From: Asticcacaulis sp.
GTDB taxonomy: Bacteria; Pseudomonadota; Alphaproteobacteria; Caulobacterales; Caulobacteraceae
Direction of reading: 5' to 3'
Length of the DNA stretch: 64,000 nt
Assembly: GCA_024707255.1 (NCBI GenBank)
Contig: JANQAC010000001.1
Coordinates: 1,798,001-1,862,000 of the forward strand
In this document: positions 55,474 to 63,786 of the stretch, piece by piece
How positions within the stretch are numbered: position 1 is the first letter of the stretch
How the letters are laid out: every line of letters begins with the position of its first letter
Notes under the pieces: generated by a model
Told to the model about the DNA's origin: nothing
Seen by the model: the letters and a program-made list of their open reading frames with translations, nothing else
Database searches by the model: none
Translations under genes and position numbers: made by a program

Positions 55474-56004
55474 ATGTCGGAAGAATTGCCGCAGGTGCTG
55501 ATCGTGATCGATGTCCAGGAAGGCTTCATCACGCCGCATTCGCAGCATGTGATAACCCCGCTGGAAAACCTTCAGTATGAGTTCGATCATGTCGTTTTCA
55601 CCCGGTTCTATAATCCGGAGCCTTCTCCGTTCCGGAAGATACTCGGTTATGACAAAATGCCGCCGAAAAGCCCGGAAACCGAACTGGCGCTTCTGCCGCG
55701 CGATGACGCCGTGGTCATCAGCCGGCCGATCTATAGCTGCGTTACCGAAACTCTGCTCGTTCGCCTGAAAACCTGGGGTGTGCGCGAGGTTTTTATCGCC
55801 GGTATCGCCACCGAAGCCTGTATTCTCAAAAGCGTGCTTGATCTGTTTGAGCTGAATATCCGGCCGTGGGTTTTGGAAGACCTGTGCGCCAGCGACAAGG
55901 GAGCGGAGTTCCACGACCCCGCCATCAAGCTTATGGCCAAGCTGATCGGACCGCAGCACATCATCAAGAGCAGCGGCCCGGAAGCCTCTGCCGGCCGCGT
56001 CTAG
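55474..56004 (+). CDS. Isochorismatase-like cysteine hydrolase
   Basis: 176 residues, GGAGGG before the ATG. The family's catalytic triad is suggested by Asp in VLIVIDVQEGFI, Lys in LGYDKMPPKSPE and Cys in FIAGIATEACILKS. VVISRPIYSCVTETLLVRL occupies the place of the usual K-x-x-x-S-A-F segment. Relatives hydrolyse amides such as nicotinamide or carbamates. Its substrate is unknown. The stop overlaps that of the convergent small membrane protein gene by four bases. Confidence 0.85.
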   Translation: MSEELPQVLIVIDVQEGFITPHSQHVITPLENLQYEFDHVVFTRFYNPEPSPFRKILGYDKMPPKSPETELALLPRDDAVVISRPIYSCVTETLLVRLKTWGVREVFIAGIATEACILKSVLDLFELNIRPWVLEDLCASDKGAEFHDPAIKLMAKLIGPQHIIKSSGPEASAGRV

Positions 56005-56231
56005 TCTTCACAATCCGCGACGTGGGCCGCGACGTGGTGCGGGAAAAGCTTGTTTTTCCCCATCCACAGGCCGCCGAGGATAGCCAGCACGCCTACCCCG
56101 GCCAGTCCGGCCAGGGCCAGGCTCGTTTTCGGAAGGTTGCGATAATTCTCCAAGAGACGCTCAGCTTTCATGCTCAGCGTGTCCCTGGCTGGAATGGCAG
56201 CGTAGGTGTTGGGGGCGTCGATATAGTCCAT
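56001..56231 (-). CDS. Small single-span membrane protein, unknown function
   Basis: 76 residues, GAGGTG six bases before ATG 56231. A polar N-terminal region (MDYIDAPNTYAAIPARDTLS) and basic helix precede one membrane span (SLALAGLAGVGVLAILGGLW), then a short His-rich tail (FPHHVAAHVADCED). No family recognised. Confidence 0.7.
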   Translation of the reverse strand: MDYIDAPNTYAAIPARDTLSMKAERLLENYRNLPKTSLALAGLAGVGVLAILGGLWMGKNKLFPHHVAAHVADCED

Positions 56232-56597
56232 GGTGGCACCTCATTTCTGTCCGGCCGATCTAACCGCAAAAACCATCAGAAAGCACAGCGGAACCGTTTT
56301 CGCGGCATAAGGATTTGGTGAACAGCATACGCCCCGTTCTTGCGCGTATCTGTACGACGGCGGGATGCCCTACCATGTCACTTACGGCTTTTTTACGAAA
56401 TGATCCGCCTTTCTGCTTTTTTCCTTATGGGCGATTTGAGATATTGAGAATGTCAAAGAGGCAAACTCAATGACAATAAAAAAGCCAGAGAGACGAAGCG
56501 TTTGACACATGTCAACCCATTCACCTCTCTGGTTTTTTATTGCGCGAACTGCAAGAAAAACGGCCCAACTTTCGGGCCCGTTTCCTGTTTGAGCGCA
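56232..56597. other. Gene-free region with two large hairpins
   Basis: No gene is visible in these 366 bp. Hairpin A (56474-56542) has 18 paired bases with one bulged G: CAATAAAAAA-G-CCAGAGAG against CTCTCTGGTTTTTTATTG. Its loop contains TTGACA-CA-TGTCAA. Hairpin B (56560-56583, AACGGCCC...GGGCCCGTT) is followed on the minus strand by TTTTTCTT and would terminate the gene at 56598-57015. Hairpin A has T-runs on both strands and could be a second terminator or the end of a small RNA. Confidence 0.6.
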
Positions 56598-57015
56598 TTA
56601 GTAGCTGCTGGGCGGATCACTGGCCGGAAAGCTGTCATCGATCATGGAATCGATCTGACCTTCATCAAGATTATCGCGCAATTTTTTATCGCGGCGCAAT
56701 TGCGTGCGGTGGGGCGTGGTGCGGAAAAAGCCCGTCAGGAAGCCCGTTACAAAGGTCGTGACTATGTCGATCATTCCGGCCTTGTGGCTGGTGTCCATAC
56801 CGAGCGCGGTCTTGGTCGCCTTGAGGCTGTCCGCCTCGCTGATGGCGTCCTCGCCGGTCTTGACCGGTGAGATGATTTTTTTCATCCGTGCCTTCCGGCG
56901 GGAAGGGGTCGTTTTGGCCCGACCCGCGCGCCACATCGGACGGGTGCGTGCCGTTGCCGGAATGGCGCCTCCGGGCGTCCGCGTTCTGATCGGTCCTGAT
57001 ATCGAAATCGGCCAT
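56598..57015 (-). CDS. Small membrane-associated protein with DSFPASDPPS tail (possible frameshift at 56876-56882)
   Basis: Two overlapping readings exist. ATG 57015 has a perfect AGGAGG site and gives MADFDIRTDQNADARRRHSG, leading to DPFPPEGTDEK. ATG 56885 (GGAAGG upstream) gives 95 residues in another frame, from MKKIISPVKTGEDAISEADS through a membrane span (IVTTFVTGFLTGFF) to IDSMIDDSFPASDPPSSY. Removing one base from the run of seven T at 56876-56882 joins them as EGTDEKIISPVKTGED into about 138 residues. The D-x-S-F-P-A-S-D-P-P-S end is common in small proteins of unknown function in alphaproteobacteria. Confidence 0.65.
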
Positions 57016-57171
57016 GGAATCCTCCTGTGAAGGCTTAAGTTTAGGCGCAGGCGGATAAAGTCACGCTGGCGATCATCCCTTGTCAAAATAAGGCTGTAAT
57101 AAGCATCTTGAGATCGGTCGCGCGGCGTGACATAGAAGCCGCACCGGACGCCAGACCGCCAAGGAACCGAC

Positions 57172-57471
57172 ATGATCACCGAAATCGCCACCCTGACCAT
57201 CGATCCCGCCAGAGCCGCTGACTTTGAAGCCGCAGTGGCGGCTGCCGCGCCGCACTTCAAAAGCGCCGAAGGCTGTCACGGTATGTCGCTGGAAAAGGTG
57301 ATCGAGACGCCGGGCCTGTATAATCTGCGCGTTCTGTGGGAAACGGTCGATCATCACATGGTCACCTTCCGCAACAGCGATAATTTCCAGCAATGGCGCG
57401 CGCTGGCCGGTCCCTTCTTTACCGAAGCGCCGAAAGTGGTGCATGGTGAAACCATTGGCCAATATTTCTGA
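57172..57471 (+). CDS. Antibiotic biosynthesis monooxygenase (ABM) domain protein
   Basis: 99 residues, AAGGAA before the ATG. One ABM dimeric alpha/beta-barrel: ITEIATLTIDPARAADFEAA, GCHGMSLEKVIETPGLYNLR and WETVDHHMVTFRNSDNFQQW, ending with GPFFTEAPKVVHGE. Small ABM proteins are cofactor-free quinol monooxygenases or related detoxifying enzymes. Function otherwise unassigned. Confidence 0.85.
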   Translation: MITEIATLTIDPARAADFEAAVAAAAPHFKSAEGCHGMSLEKVIETPGLYNLRVLWETVDHHMVTFRNSDNFQQWRALAGPFFTEAPKVVHGETIGQYF

Positions 57472-57478
57472 GTTTGAC

Positions 57479-57775
57479 ATGACCGAACCGACAAAGCCCG
57501 CCCGCGAGACGCGCAAGTCACTGCTGACTCCGCTCGAATTCGCCCGTATCGCCGATCTGGCCTGGCGGACCGATCCGCGCGGGTCTCTGGCGCGTCAGAT
57601 TTCCGAAGCGACCGGTGTGTCGGAAAGCTCGATCGAGCGCTGGCTGAAGGATGAGCGCCATCCGGCGCCGGCGGAACGCATAGCCGAAGCCCTGCGCCTG
57701 GCCGACAAGCGGATGCACGAAAACAGCGACTTCCTCTATAATGTCGCCATGACCCCGGCGAAAAATCCGAGCTAA
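57479..57775 (+). CDS. Small helix-turn-helix protein
   Basis: 98 residues from ATG 57479, eight bases after the ABM stop; an in-frame ATG at 57443 would overlap that gene. The middle (LARQISEATGVSESSIERWL followed by KDERHPAPAERIAEAL) forms a Cro/XRE-like helix-turn-helix. No effector domain. It is probably co-transcribed with the ABM gene and overlaps the convergent gene's stop by four bases. Confidence 0.65.
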   Translation: MTEPTKPARETRKSLLTPLEFARIADLAWRTDPRGSLARQISEATGVSESSIERWLKDERHPAPAERIAEALRLADKRMHENSDFLYNVAMTPAKNPS

Positions 57776-58098
57776 TTTCGCGGCAGGATTACCCGCAAGA
57801 TCGTGGTGACGACCACGCCGAGGCTTAAGCCCGCGATCACGGTCAGGGCCACGTTCAGCAAATCATTGGTATCAGGCTGGGTTTCGGGAATGCCTTCCGA
57901 ACCGCCGAGCGGGCGCCGGGCCTTCAGCGGGGCATTACGCGCTTCGGCGGCCTGCCATACGGCATCCGCGCGTGGCGTCCAGTCCCAGATGCCGGGGTAC
58001 TCGCTTTCCGGCTCCAGAACGTTCGGATGAAACGGCGGCTGAAAAGGGGCATGTTTTGTTAAAGGGGTTTGCCGGGCGGGAACTGTGAGTTCTGTCAT
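57772..58098 (-). CDS. Hypothetical protein with C-terminal membrane anchor
   Basis: 108 residues from ATG 58098 (AAGGAG upstream). A Pro-rich polar region (LTKHAPFQPPFHPNVLEPES) with several Trp residues precedes one C-terminal membrane span (LLNVALTVIAGLSLGVVVTT). Tail-anchored topology is inferred. No family recognised. Confidence 0.7.
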   Translation of the reverse strand: MTELTVPARQTPLTKHAPFQPPFHPNVLEPESEYPGIWDWTPRADAVWQAAEARNAPLKARRPLGGSEGIPETQPDTNDLLNVALTVIAGLSLGVVVTTILRVILPRN

Positions 58099-58194
58099 GA
58101 CGGGCTCCTTATGCGGATCGTCACCATAACCCATCGGGCATAAAAATGGACATCACGCTTCCGGCACGGCCCATCAACAGCGCGTAAGCAAAAA

Positions 58195-58220
58195 AAGCGC
58201 GCGGCCAAAACCGCGCGCTT
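58195..58220 (-). terminator. Rho-independent terminator of ridA
   Basis: Ten-base GC-rich stem AAGCGCGCGG/CCGCGCGCTT with six-base loop; on the minus strand a T-run follows, 13 bp after the corrected stop codon. Confidence 0.85.
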
Positions 58221-58232
58221 CAGATCCAATAA

Positions 58233-58579
58233 TTAGGAAAGCGCTGCCGTCACGATGATTTCGACGCGGTATTCCGGCGCGGCCAGTTTGACCTCGCCGG
58301 TGGCGCGAGCGGGGGATTGGCCGGATCGACCCAGGCGTCCCAGACGGCGTTCATGGCGGCGAAATCGGCCATGTCGGCCAGCCAGATGGTGGCGGTAAGC
58401 AGGCGCGACTTGTTCGTACCGGCCTCGGCCAGCAGGGCGTCGATCTGGGCCAGCACGGCGGTGGTCTGTTCGGTGAGCGAGGTGCCGGGTTCGCCGACCT
58501 GGCCGGCCAGATAGACAATGCCGTTATGGATGACGGCCTGGCTCATGCGCTTGCCGGGTTCAAGTCTTTTGATGGTCAT
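58233..58579 (-). CDS. RidA family (YjgF/YER057c/UK114) protein, frameshift at 58311-58315
   Basis: From ATG 58579 (AAGGAG upstream) the frame reads MTIKRLEPGKRMSQAVIHNG, VYLAGQVGEPG and ATIWLADMADFAAMNAVWDA. It then breaks after WVDPANPP; the uncorrected frame stops at 58250. Restoring one G to the GGGGG run at 58311-58315 gives the canonical ending ARATGEVKLAAPEYRVEIIV and a stop at 58233, about 115 residues. The Arg in P-A-R binds substrate in RidA enamine/imine deaminases, which clear reactive products of PLP enzymes. In the sequence as given this essential part is lost. Confidence 0.87.
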
Positions 58580-58648
58580 GTAAAGCTCCTTCTTGACCGC
58601 GAAGCCATGCCGGGGATTGGTGCGCCTGGCAACAGCCACAGACAAAAA

Positions 58649-58679
58649 AATGCCCGTCCGGTCATTCCGGACGGGCATT
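58649..58679 (-). terminator. Rho-independent terminator of the large TonB receptor gene
   Basis: AATGCCCGTCCG/CGGACGGGCATT, a perfect 12-bp stem with a seven-base loop followed on the minus strand by seven T, 25 bp beyond the receptor's stop. Confidence 0.9.
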
Positions 58680-58703
58680 AAGTCATGGGAACGGTCAGCC
58701 AGT

Positions 58704-61514
58704 CTAGAAGCGGTAGCTCATGCCGAGCTTGTATGACGCGCCATAGCGGTAATAGCCCTGCGGCAGCAATGGATTGCCATTGATGCTGTAGGTATTGGCC
58801 TCGTCGAGCAGATTCTGGCCTTCCAGGGTGATGTCGAGATGCTCGTTGATCTTGTAGGAGGCGTGGGCCGTCACCCAGGTGATCGGGTCGGCCTGTTCGT
58901 TGTAACCGGCGCCAAGCACATTGGTGGCCGTGACGAAGCCGTCCGTGTGGTCGCCGGTCAGGCTGAGCGAGATCGGGCCGTGGTCATAGAAAAGACCAAG
59001 GGAGTAGACGGACGGCGCGATACCTTCGAGCGGACGCTCTTCGTCACCAACAAAGCTCGTGGACCAGTTGCGGGTATATTGCGCACGGACGCCCAGGCCG
59101 TTTTCCAGGAAGTGCTGGAGGCCGATTTCAATGCCGCTGACCTTGGCGTAGTCGCCATTGATCGGGCGGCTGACATTGAACAGATAGCCCGGCACGCCGA
59201 TATCCTGTCCCGGCTCCCAGCTACTGGTGATCTGGTCCTTGATATGCTTGTGGAAGGCGGCAAAATTGAAGATCGAGTTCTTGCCGAAATACCATTCCAG
59301 AGAGGCGTCGACCTGATCGGCCGAATAGGGCCGCAGGTTGGCATTACCGCCGTAGATCTGGGTGAACTCGCCCCAGGAGACGCTTTCCGTGGTATTGGTC
59401 GGCGCCAGCATTTCAACCGACGGACGCGCCATGGTGCGGGCGGCGCCCAGGCGGAGGCGCAGGGTTTCGGTAATTCGGTAGTTGAGGTTGGCCGAGGGCA
59501 GCCAATAGGTATACTCGCTGTCCTGCGTCACCGAGGTCGGGTCGGCATAGACGGCGGTATAGTTGAAGGCACCGTTTTCGATGATGTCGAGGATCTTTGC
59601 ATCCCACGCCTGGGCGGTCGTCTGGGTCTGCACCACGCGCAGGCCGACATTGCCGGTCCAGCGCTCGCCGGCGAGATTGGCCTGCACAAAACCGGACCAG
59701 GTCTTTTCTCCGACGCGATAGCTTTGCAGCGGGTTCCAGACCGGGGCGGCGTCGGCGTAAGTGTAGGGTTCACCATCCGGGCGCAGGTGGCCGTCATAGG
59801 CGGCGAGGGCCTGCTCATAGGCCGGCACGTCAAACGCCAGGAAAGTGCGCGGGAAGTTGCCGGGCACCTCGCTCATGAAGTTGGGCAGGGTGAAGCTGTG
59901 CGAAATCACATTGCTGCCGAGATCGCCGACATTGATCGCGCTGTCACCGGAATAGTAGTCGGCGCCGCCGGTCAGGGAGTTATTGATCAGATCGCGCGAC
60001 TTCTTACGGTCGGTATAGGTGACACCGAATTGCAGGCTTTCAAGCCATCCCTTGCTGGCCGCCCACTGGCCGGCGAACGAGGCGCCGTTGATTTCATCGT
60101 CGATATTGTCGCCTTCCAGCGAGAAATAGTGGGTGTTGAAGTCGGAATCGGTGAAGGCACCGCTGGCCAGCCCGCTGGAAAGGTCACGGCCGTCGTCGAA
60201 ATTGACGGTGACGCTGGGCACATAGGCGCCGGTTAGTTCTATATGGGCCGAATTGGGCTGGTTCATGCGCAGCACGACATAGCTGTCCTGGCCGCCGGAA
60301 TGACGTGATGAGGTCGAGCGATAGACATCGCCGGTCAGGGTCAGGGTGTCGCTGACGCGCCACTCGGCATTGGCGCCGAACAGGTCGGTCTCAACAACGC
60401 GGTAAGAGGTCTGGTTGAGCAGTTCCGGATTGAGACGCATTTCCGGATCAGGATTGGTCATGTCGAAGCTGGTGACGATACCGTTCTCGATCACCATGTT
60501 GGACCAGCGGCCGGGCGCATACAGCGGATAGAAGGACTGCTGGTAACCGACCTGCGGGGAATCGAGTTTCGTCGTCAGGCCGTCCACCACCAGGCGGAAA
60601 TTATCATTCGGCCGCCACTCCACCTTGGCGGTGAAGGCGCTGCGCTTCTTCTGCTCCAGGATGGAGCCGACGCGGAACTGGCCCGGACCGATAAGACCAT
60701 ACTCCTCCGGATCGAGCACGCCATTGTTGTTCGGGTCGATATTGCCGCCCCAGGCATTGCCCCACAGCCAGCTTTCGTCAGTGGGGTCGGGGTTGCGCGT
60801 CCAGCCGCCGTCATTGCCGGCCACGTCGGTGCGGTCATCGCGCTTTTCGAGGACGACGCCGAACAGGACGCCCAGCTTGTCATCGGCGAAGGTGTTGCTG
60901 TAGACGCCGGAAAGCTTTTGCCCGTCGAGTTCGGACATCTGGTTGCGGTCACCTTCGAGACGCAGGATGCCGTGCTGTCCGCGCTTGTCGAACGGGCTTG
61001 CCGAGCGCAGGTTGATCAGGCCGCCGATGGCGCCTTCGGTAAGGGAGGCTTCGGCGCCCTTGATGACATCTGCGCCGCTGATGACATCGGAGGGCAGGAC
61101 GTCATAGGCGAAGTCGCGGCCGGCGCCGTCCGTGGCGGGGATGCGGCCATTAAAGGTGGAGAGCGTGTATTCCGGCCCGAGGCCGCGAACGCTGACCTTC
61201 TGGCCTTCGCCGCCGGCCGTGCGTGAAATCGAAACACCGGTAATATGGCTGAGCGAGTCAGCGACGTTATCGTCAGGGAACATGCCGAGTTCGAGGGCGC
61301 TGATCGAATCCTGCACGGTGGTGGCATCCCGCTTCAGCTTGACGGCGCGCGCGACGCTGGCGCGGACGCCGACAACAATGACTTCCTGCGGTGCCTCGGT
61401 GGTGGCCGGGTCGGCAGCCGGGGTTTCCTGGGCGCTGACGTGGGGCGCTGTCGCCAGCGCGATCAGTGCGGCGCCCGAAGCAAGCCATTTGCGTTTCATT
61501 CCTATGGTCGGCAT
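58704..61514 (-). CDS. TonB-dependent receptor, Xanthomonas/Caulobacter carbohydrate type
   Basis: 936 residues from ATG 61514 (GGAGACTAAAA upstream). Signal peptide (WLASGAALIALATAPHVSAQ), then the TonB-box region EVIVVGVRASVARAVKLKRD. The plug carries VADSLSHITGVSISRTAGGE, VSVRGLGPEYTLSTFNGR and ITDINS-like LINLRSASPFDKR; the barrel ends in YRYGASYKLGMSYRF with the terminal Phe. These features match the TonB-Xanth-Caul group that imports oligosaccharides. It is divergent from an AgaR/DeoR-type regulator across 259 bp containing the shared TTTCGTTTT motif. Confidence 0.94.
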   Translation of the reverse strand: MPTIGMKRKWLASGAALIALATAPHVSAQETPAADPATTEAPQEVIVVGVRASVARAVKLKRDATTVQDSISALELGMFPDDNVADSLSHITGVSISRTAGGEGQKVSVRGLGPEYTLSTFNGRIPATDGAGRDFAYDVLPSDVISGADVIKGAEASLTEGAIGGLINLRSASPFDKRGQHGILRLEGDRNQMSELDGQKLSGVYSNTFADDKLGVLFGVVLEKRDDRTDVAGNDGGWTRNPDPTDESWLWGNAWGGNIDPNNNGVLDPEEYGLIGPGQFRVGSILEQKKRSAFTAKVEWRPNDNFRLVVDGLTTKLDSPQVGYQQSFYPLYAPGRWSNMVIENGIVTSFDMTNPDPEMRLNPELLNQTSYRVVETDLFGANAEWRVSDTLTLTGDVYRSTSSRHSGGQDSYVVLRMNQPNSAHIELTGAYVPSVTVNFDDGRDLSSGLASGAFTDSDFNTHYFSLEGDNIDDEINGASFAGQWAASKGWLESLQFGVTYTDRKKSRDLINNSLTGGADYYSGDSAINVGDLGSNVISHSFTLPNFMSEVPGNFPRTFLAFDVPAYEQALAAYDGHLRPDGEPYTYADAAPVWNPLQSYRVGEKTWSGFVQANLAGERWTGNVGLRVVQTQTTAQAWDAKILDIIENGAFNYTAVYADPTSVTQDSEYTYWLPSANLNYRITETLRLRLGAARTMARPSVEMLAPTNTTESVSWGEFTQIYGGNANLRPYSADQVDASLEWYFGKNSIFNFAAFHKHIKDQITSSWEPGQDIGVPGYLFNVSRPINGDYAKVSGIEIGLQHFLENGLGVRAQYTRNWSTSFVGDEERPLEGIAPSVYSLGLFYDHGPISLSLTGDHTDGFVTATNVLGAGYNEQADPITWVTAHASYKINEHLDITLEGQNLLDEANTYSINGNPLLPQGYYRYGASYKLGMSYRF

Positions 61515-61603
61515 TTTTAGTCTCCATATATAATGGCGCGTGGCAGCGCTCATTCCCTTATGTTGCGATTTATGTACGCTTTTGTTCTTATGTCTACATT
61601 ATC

Positions 61604-61612
61604 TTTCGTTTT
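61604..61612 (+). promoter_or_regulatory. Putative AgaR/DeoR operator motif TTTCGTTTT
   Basis: TTTCGTTTT lies 90 bp upstream of the TonB receptor start in the divergent region 61515-61773. The same nine bases occur inverted at 63680-63688, ahead of the amidohydrolase. They match the TTTCRTTTY core described for AgaR, a DeoR-family amino-sugar regulator. Confidence 0.5.
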
Positions 61613-61738
61613 ATATGTCAATCGCAACAAAAAAGAAGCAAATTTGACACATATTTGATCAGGCTGCCCGGTTTTGCCAGCCTGAAACCGATTGCCGATG
61701 TTGAATTCCGGACAGGTTTGAGGGATAAGCGGCATATC

Positions 61739-61747
61739 GAAACGAAA
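61739..61747 (-). promoter_or_regulatory. Putative operator motif (TTTCGTTTC on minus strand) ahead of the regulator gene
   Basis: GAAACGAAA on the plus strand, 26 bp before the regulator's ATG. It differs by one base from the motif at 61604 and suggests autoregulation. Confidence 0.4.
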
Positions 61748-61773
61748 CCTGTGAGTCCGGGGACCGAAACAAA

Positions 61774-62568
61774 ATGGCCGAAGGTGCGGTAAAACTGACG
61801 CGCGATACCTCAGAGCGCCGGCGCGAGATCACCGCTATGCTCAAATCAAGGGGCAGCGTGCAGGTCGTGGCCCTGTCGGAACAGTTTGGCGTCTCCATGC
61901 AGACCATTCGCAAGGATTTGCATTATCTGGAAGAGCACGGCATCGCCACGCGCGCCTATGGCGGCGCCATTTCCTCGGAAGTGGTGACGGTCAATGCCGA
62001 GCCGCCGATCGAGGCCAAGCGCACCAGCCACCCGGAAGAAAAGGAACGCATCGGGCGGCTGGCGGCCTCCATGGTGCAGCCGGGCGATTCGATCATGCTC
62101 GATTCGGGCACCACGGCGCTCCAGATCGCCCGTTTTCTGCCGGATGACGAGGATGTCACGGTCGTCACCAATGATTTCGAGGTGCTGTCGGCCCTGGCGC
62201 AAAAACGAAAGATAAAGATCGTCATGCTGGGCGGCGAGTTGCGCCGCAAGAACATGGCCTTTTATGGTGCCCAGACCGTGGCGGCGCTCGATGACCTGTT
62301 GCTCGACAAGCTGTTCCTCGGCGTCGATGGCTTCGATGTCGAGCGCGGCATCACCACGCACCATGAACCGGAAGCGCAACTGAACCGCAAGATGGTCGAG
62401 ACGGCGCGGCAGGTGATCGCCATCACCGACTCATCGAAGTTCGGCAAGGTTTGCCTGCATCGCATCATCGACATCAGTGAAATCGATACCCTGATCACCG
62501 ACGCCGACGCGCCCGACTTCATTCGGGACGCCGCCGATCGCCTCGGTTTCAAGCTGCATCTGGCCTAA
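61774..62568 (+). CDS. DeoR/AgaR-family transcriptional repressor
   Basis: 264 residues. N-terminal HTH (RRREITAMLKSRGSVQVVAL SEQFGVSMQTIRKDL), then YGGAISSE and the sugar-binding DeoR C-terminal domain: ERIGRLAASMVQPGDSIMLD SGTT, VTVVTNDFEVLSALA, VMLGGELRRKNMAFYG, FLGVDGFDVERGITTHHEPE and AITDSSKFGK. The effector is usually a phosphorylated sugar. It is flanked by the divergent TonB receptor and convergent amidohydrolase, and probably binds the TTTCGTTTT sites in both promoters. Confidence 0.93.
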   Translation: MAEGAVKLTRDTSERRREITAMLKSRGSVQVVALSEQFGVSMQTIRKDLHYLEEHGIATRAYGGAISSEVVTVNAEPPIEAKRTSHPEEKERIGRLAASMVQPGDSIMLDSGTTALQIARFLPDDEDVTVVTNDFEVLSALAQKRKIKIVMLGGELRRKNMAFYGAQTVAALDDLLLDKLFLGVDGFDVERGITTHHEPEAQLNRKMVETARQVIAITDSSKFGKVCLHRIIDISEIDTLITDADAPDFIRDAADRLGFKLHLA

Positions 62569-63650
62569 TTCGGATTTGAATATTCGCGCTCGGCATTGGT
62601 GTAGTAAATCTTGTCAATGACGCTTTTCGGCAGGGCCAGGCCCTTGGCGTCGGCGTGGATGTCGTTGACGTGCTGGGTTCCGTTGGTCGCCAGATAGGTC
62701 CAGTCCGACAGCCAGTAGTCATGCGCCACCTGCTTGAATTCCGCCGGGTCTTCCCCCGGATTGAGCGTCAGGTCGGTGCCGTACAGGATGCGGTCCTGAT
62801 ATTTGATGAAGAAGGTTCGCACCTTGTCGTAATCCTGCACGGACTGAGCTTGGATCTGCGTAATGCGCGCCGCCAGTTCGATATTGGCGTTGGGATAGGC
62901 GTCGAGGAACTTCGCGGCCTCATCGACGCTCCATTCCAGACTGGCGAAATGCGCGCCGACGAATTTCAGATCGGGATGGCGGGCCACGAAGCGGTCGCGC
63001 GTCGCCATCAGCGCTTCGTAGCGCGGCATTTCCGGATGCAGGTACATGTAATATTCCGGATGCGCCTTGAAGTAGGAGCGGTCATTGTCGGTGCTCATCT
63101 CGTCCATCGGCAGCCAGCAGTTTTTCGGCTCGCCTTGGTGATTTATCAGCACCTTGCCGGCGGTGATGATGTGCGCCACCACCGGATCGAAGCGCGGATC
63201 GTCGATAAAGATCAACTGTCCCTTTTCATCGCGCTCGATCAGGCCGACATTCTTCCAGATCTTGACCGCCACGGCGCCCTGTTTGAATTCGGAATCGAGC
63301 CAGGCATTGGTCTTTTCTGCCCAGCCCGGCGCGGTAAAGCCCTTCATGGTGAAGGCGGTGGCGAAATGGAAATGCGCCGGATCGCCCGAGTGGAAATGAT
63401 GCGCCACGGCAGCCTGGTCGGTGAGGGTCGGAAATTCCGGATAATCGACATTGATGCTCAAGAGCTCGAAGCCATCGGCCTTCGCCTGATCGACAAAGGC
63501 CGGATCGGTGACATTGACATGGACGTGGGAGTCGAACTTTTTCACCCTGGTGAAATCGGCCACCGTATAGCCCGGATCGGCGGCGCAGGCGCCTGTGGCG
63601 AGCAATGAAGCCGTGGTGAGAAGGCTCAAAAACAGGCGGCGTCTGGTCAT
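62565..63650 (-). CDS. Exported amidohydrolase-family (TIM-barrel) metal-dependent hydrolase
   Basis: 361 residues with an N-terminal export signal that looks like a lipoprotein (LLTTASLLATGACAADPG). The amidohydrolase-2 type barrel has KFDSHVHVNV (metal H-x-H), AVKIWKNVGL, KVLINHQGEP, DLKFVGAHFASLEW and the late Asp in DRILYGTDLT. Such enzymes hydrolyse or decarboxylate small ring or sugar-derived substrates. It sits in the sugar-uptake locus and ends tail to tail with the regulator gene (four-base overlap). Confidence 0.87.
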   Translation of the reverse strand: MTRRRLFLSLLTTASLLATGACAADPGYTVADFTRVKKFDSHVHVNVTDPAFVDQAKADGFELLSINVDYPEFPTLTDQAAVAHHFHSGDPAHFHFATAFTMKGFTAPGWAEKTNAWLDSEFKQGAVAVKIWKNVGLIERDEKGQLIFIDDPRFDPVVAHIITAGKVLINHQGEPKNCWLPMDEMSTDNDRSYFKAHPEYYMYLHPEMPRYEALMATRDRFVARHPDLKFVGAHFASLEWSVDEAAKFLDAYPNANIELAARITQIQAQSVQDYDKVRTFFIKYQDRILYGTDLTLNPGEDPAEFKQVAHDYWLSDWTYLATNGTQHVNDIHADAKGLALPKSVIDKIYYTNAEREYSNPN

Positions 63651-63679
63651 ATTCCGGCTCCCAAATTTTGAAAAGAAAG

Positions 63680-63688
63680 AAAACGAAA
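63680..63688 (-). promoter_or_regulatory. Putative operator motif TTTCGTTTT ahead of the amidohydrolase
   Basis: AAAACGAAA on the plus strand, 30 bp upstream of the amidohydrolase start, inside an A/G-rich run (GAAAAGAAAGAAAACGAAA). On the minus strand this reads TTTCGTTTTCTTTC, with the repeated TTTC steps typical of AgaR-type operators. Confidence 0.5.
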
Positions 63689-63786
63689 TTTAATGTTGCG
63701 TTTTCATGTCTTTTTGTTTGCCTTTTTAATTTGACTTATGCAAGATCAAAAATGAACCATGCGCAACAGCGGGGAGGTAGTCGACC

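Noticed and set aside
58839..60236. 465-codon plus-strand open frame
   Set aside because: Antisense shadow of the large TonB receptor gene.
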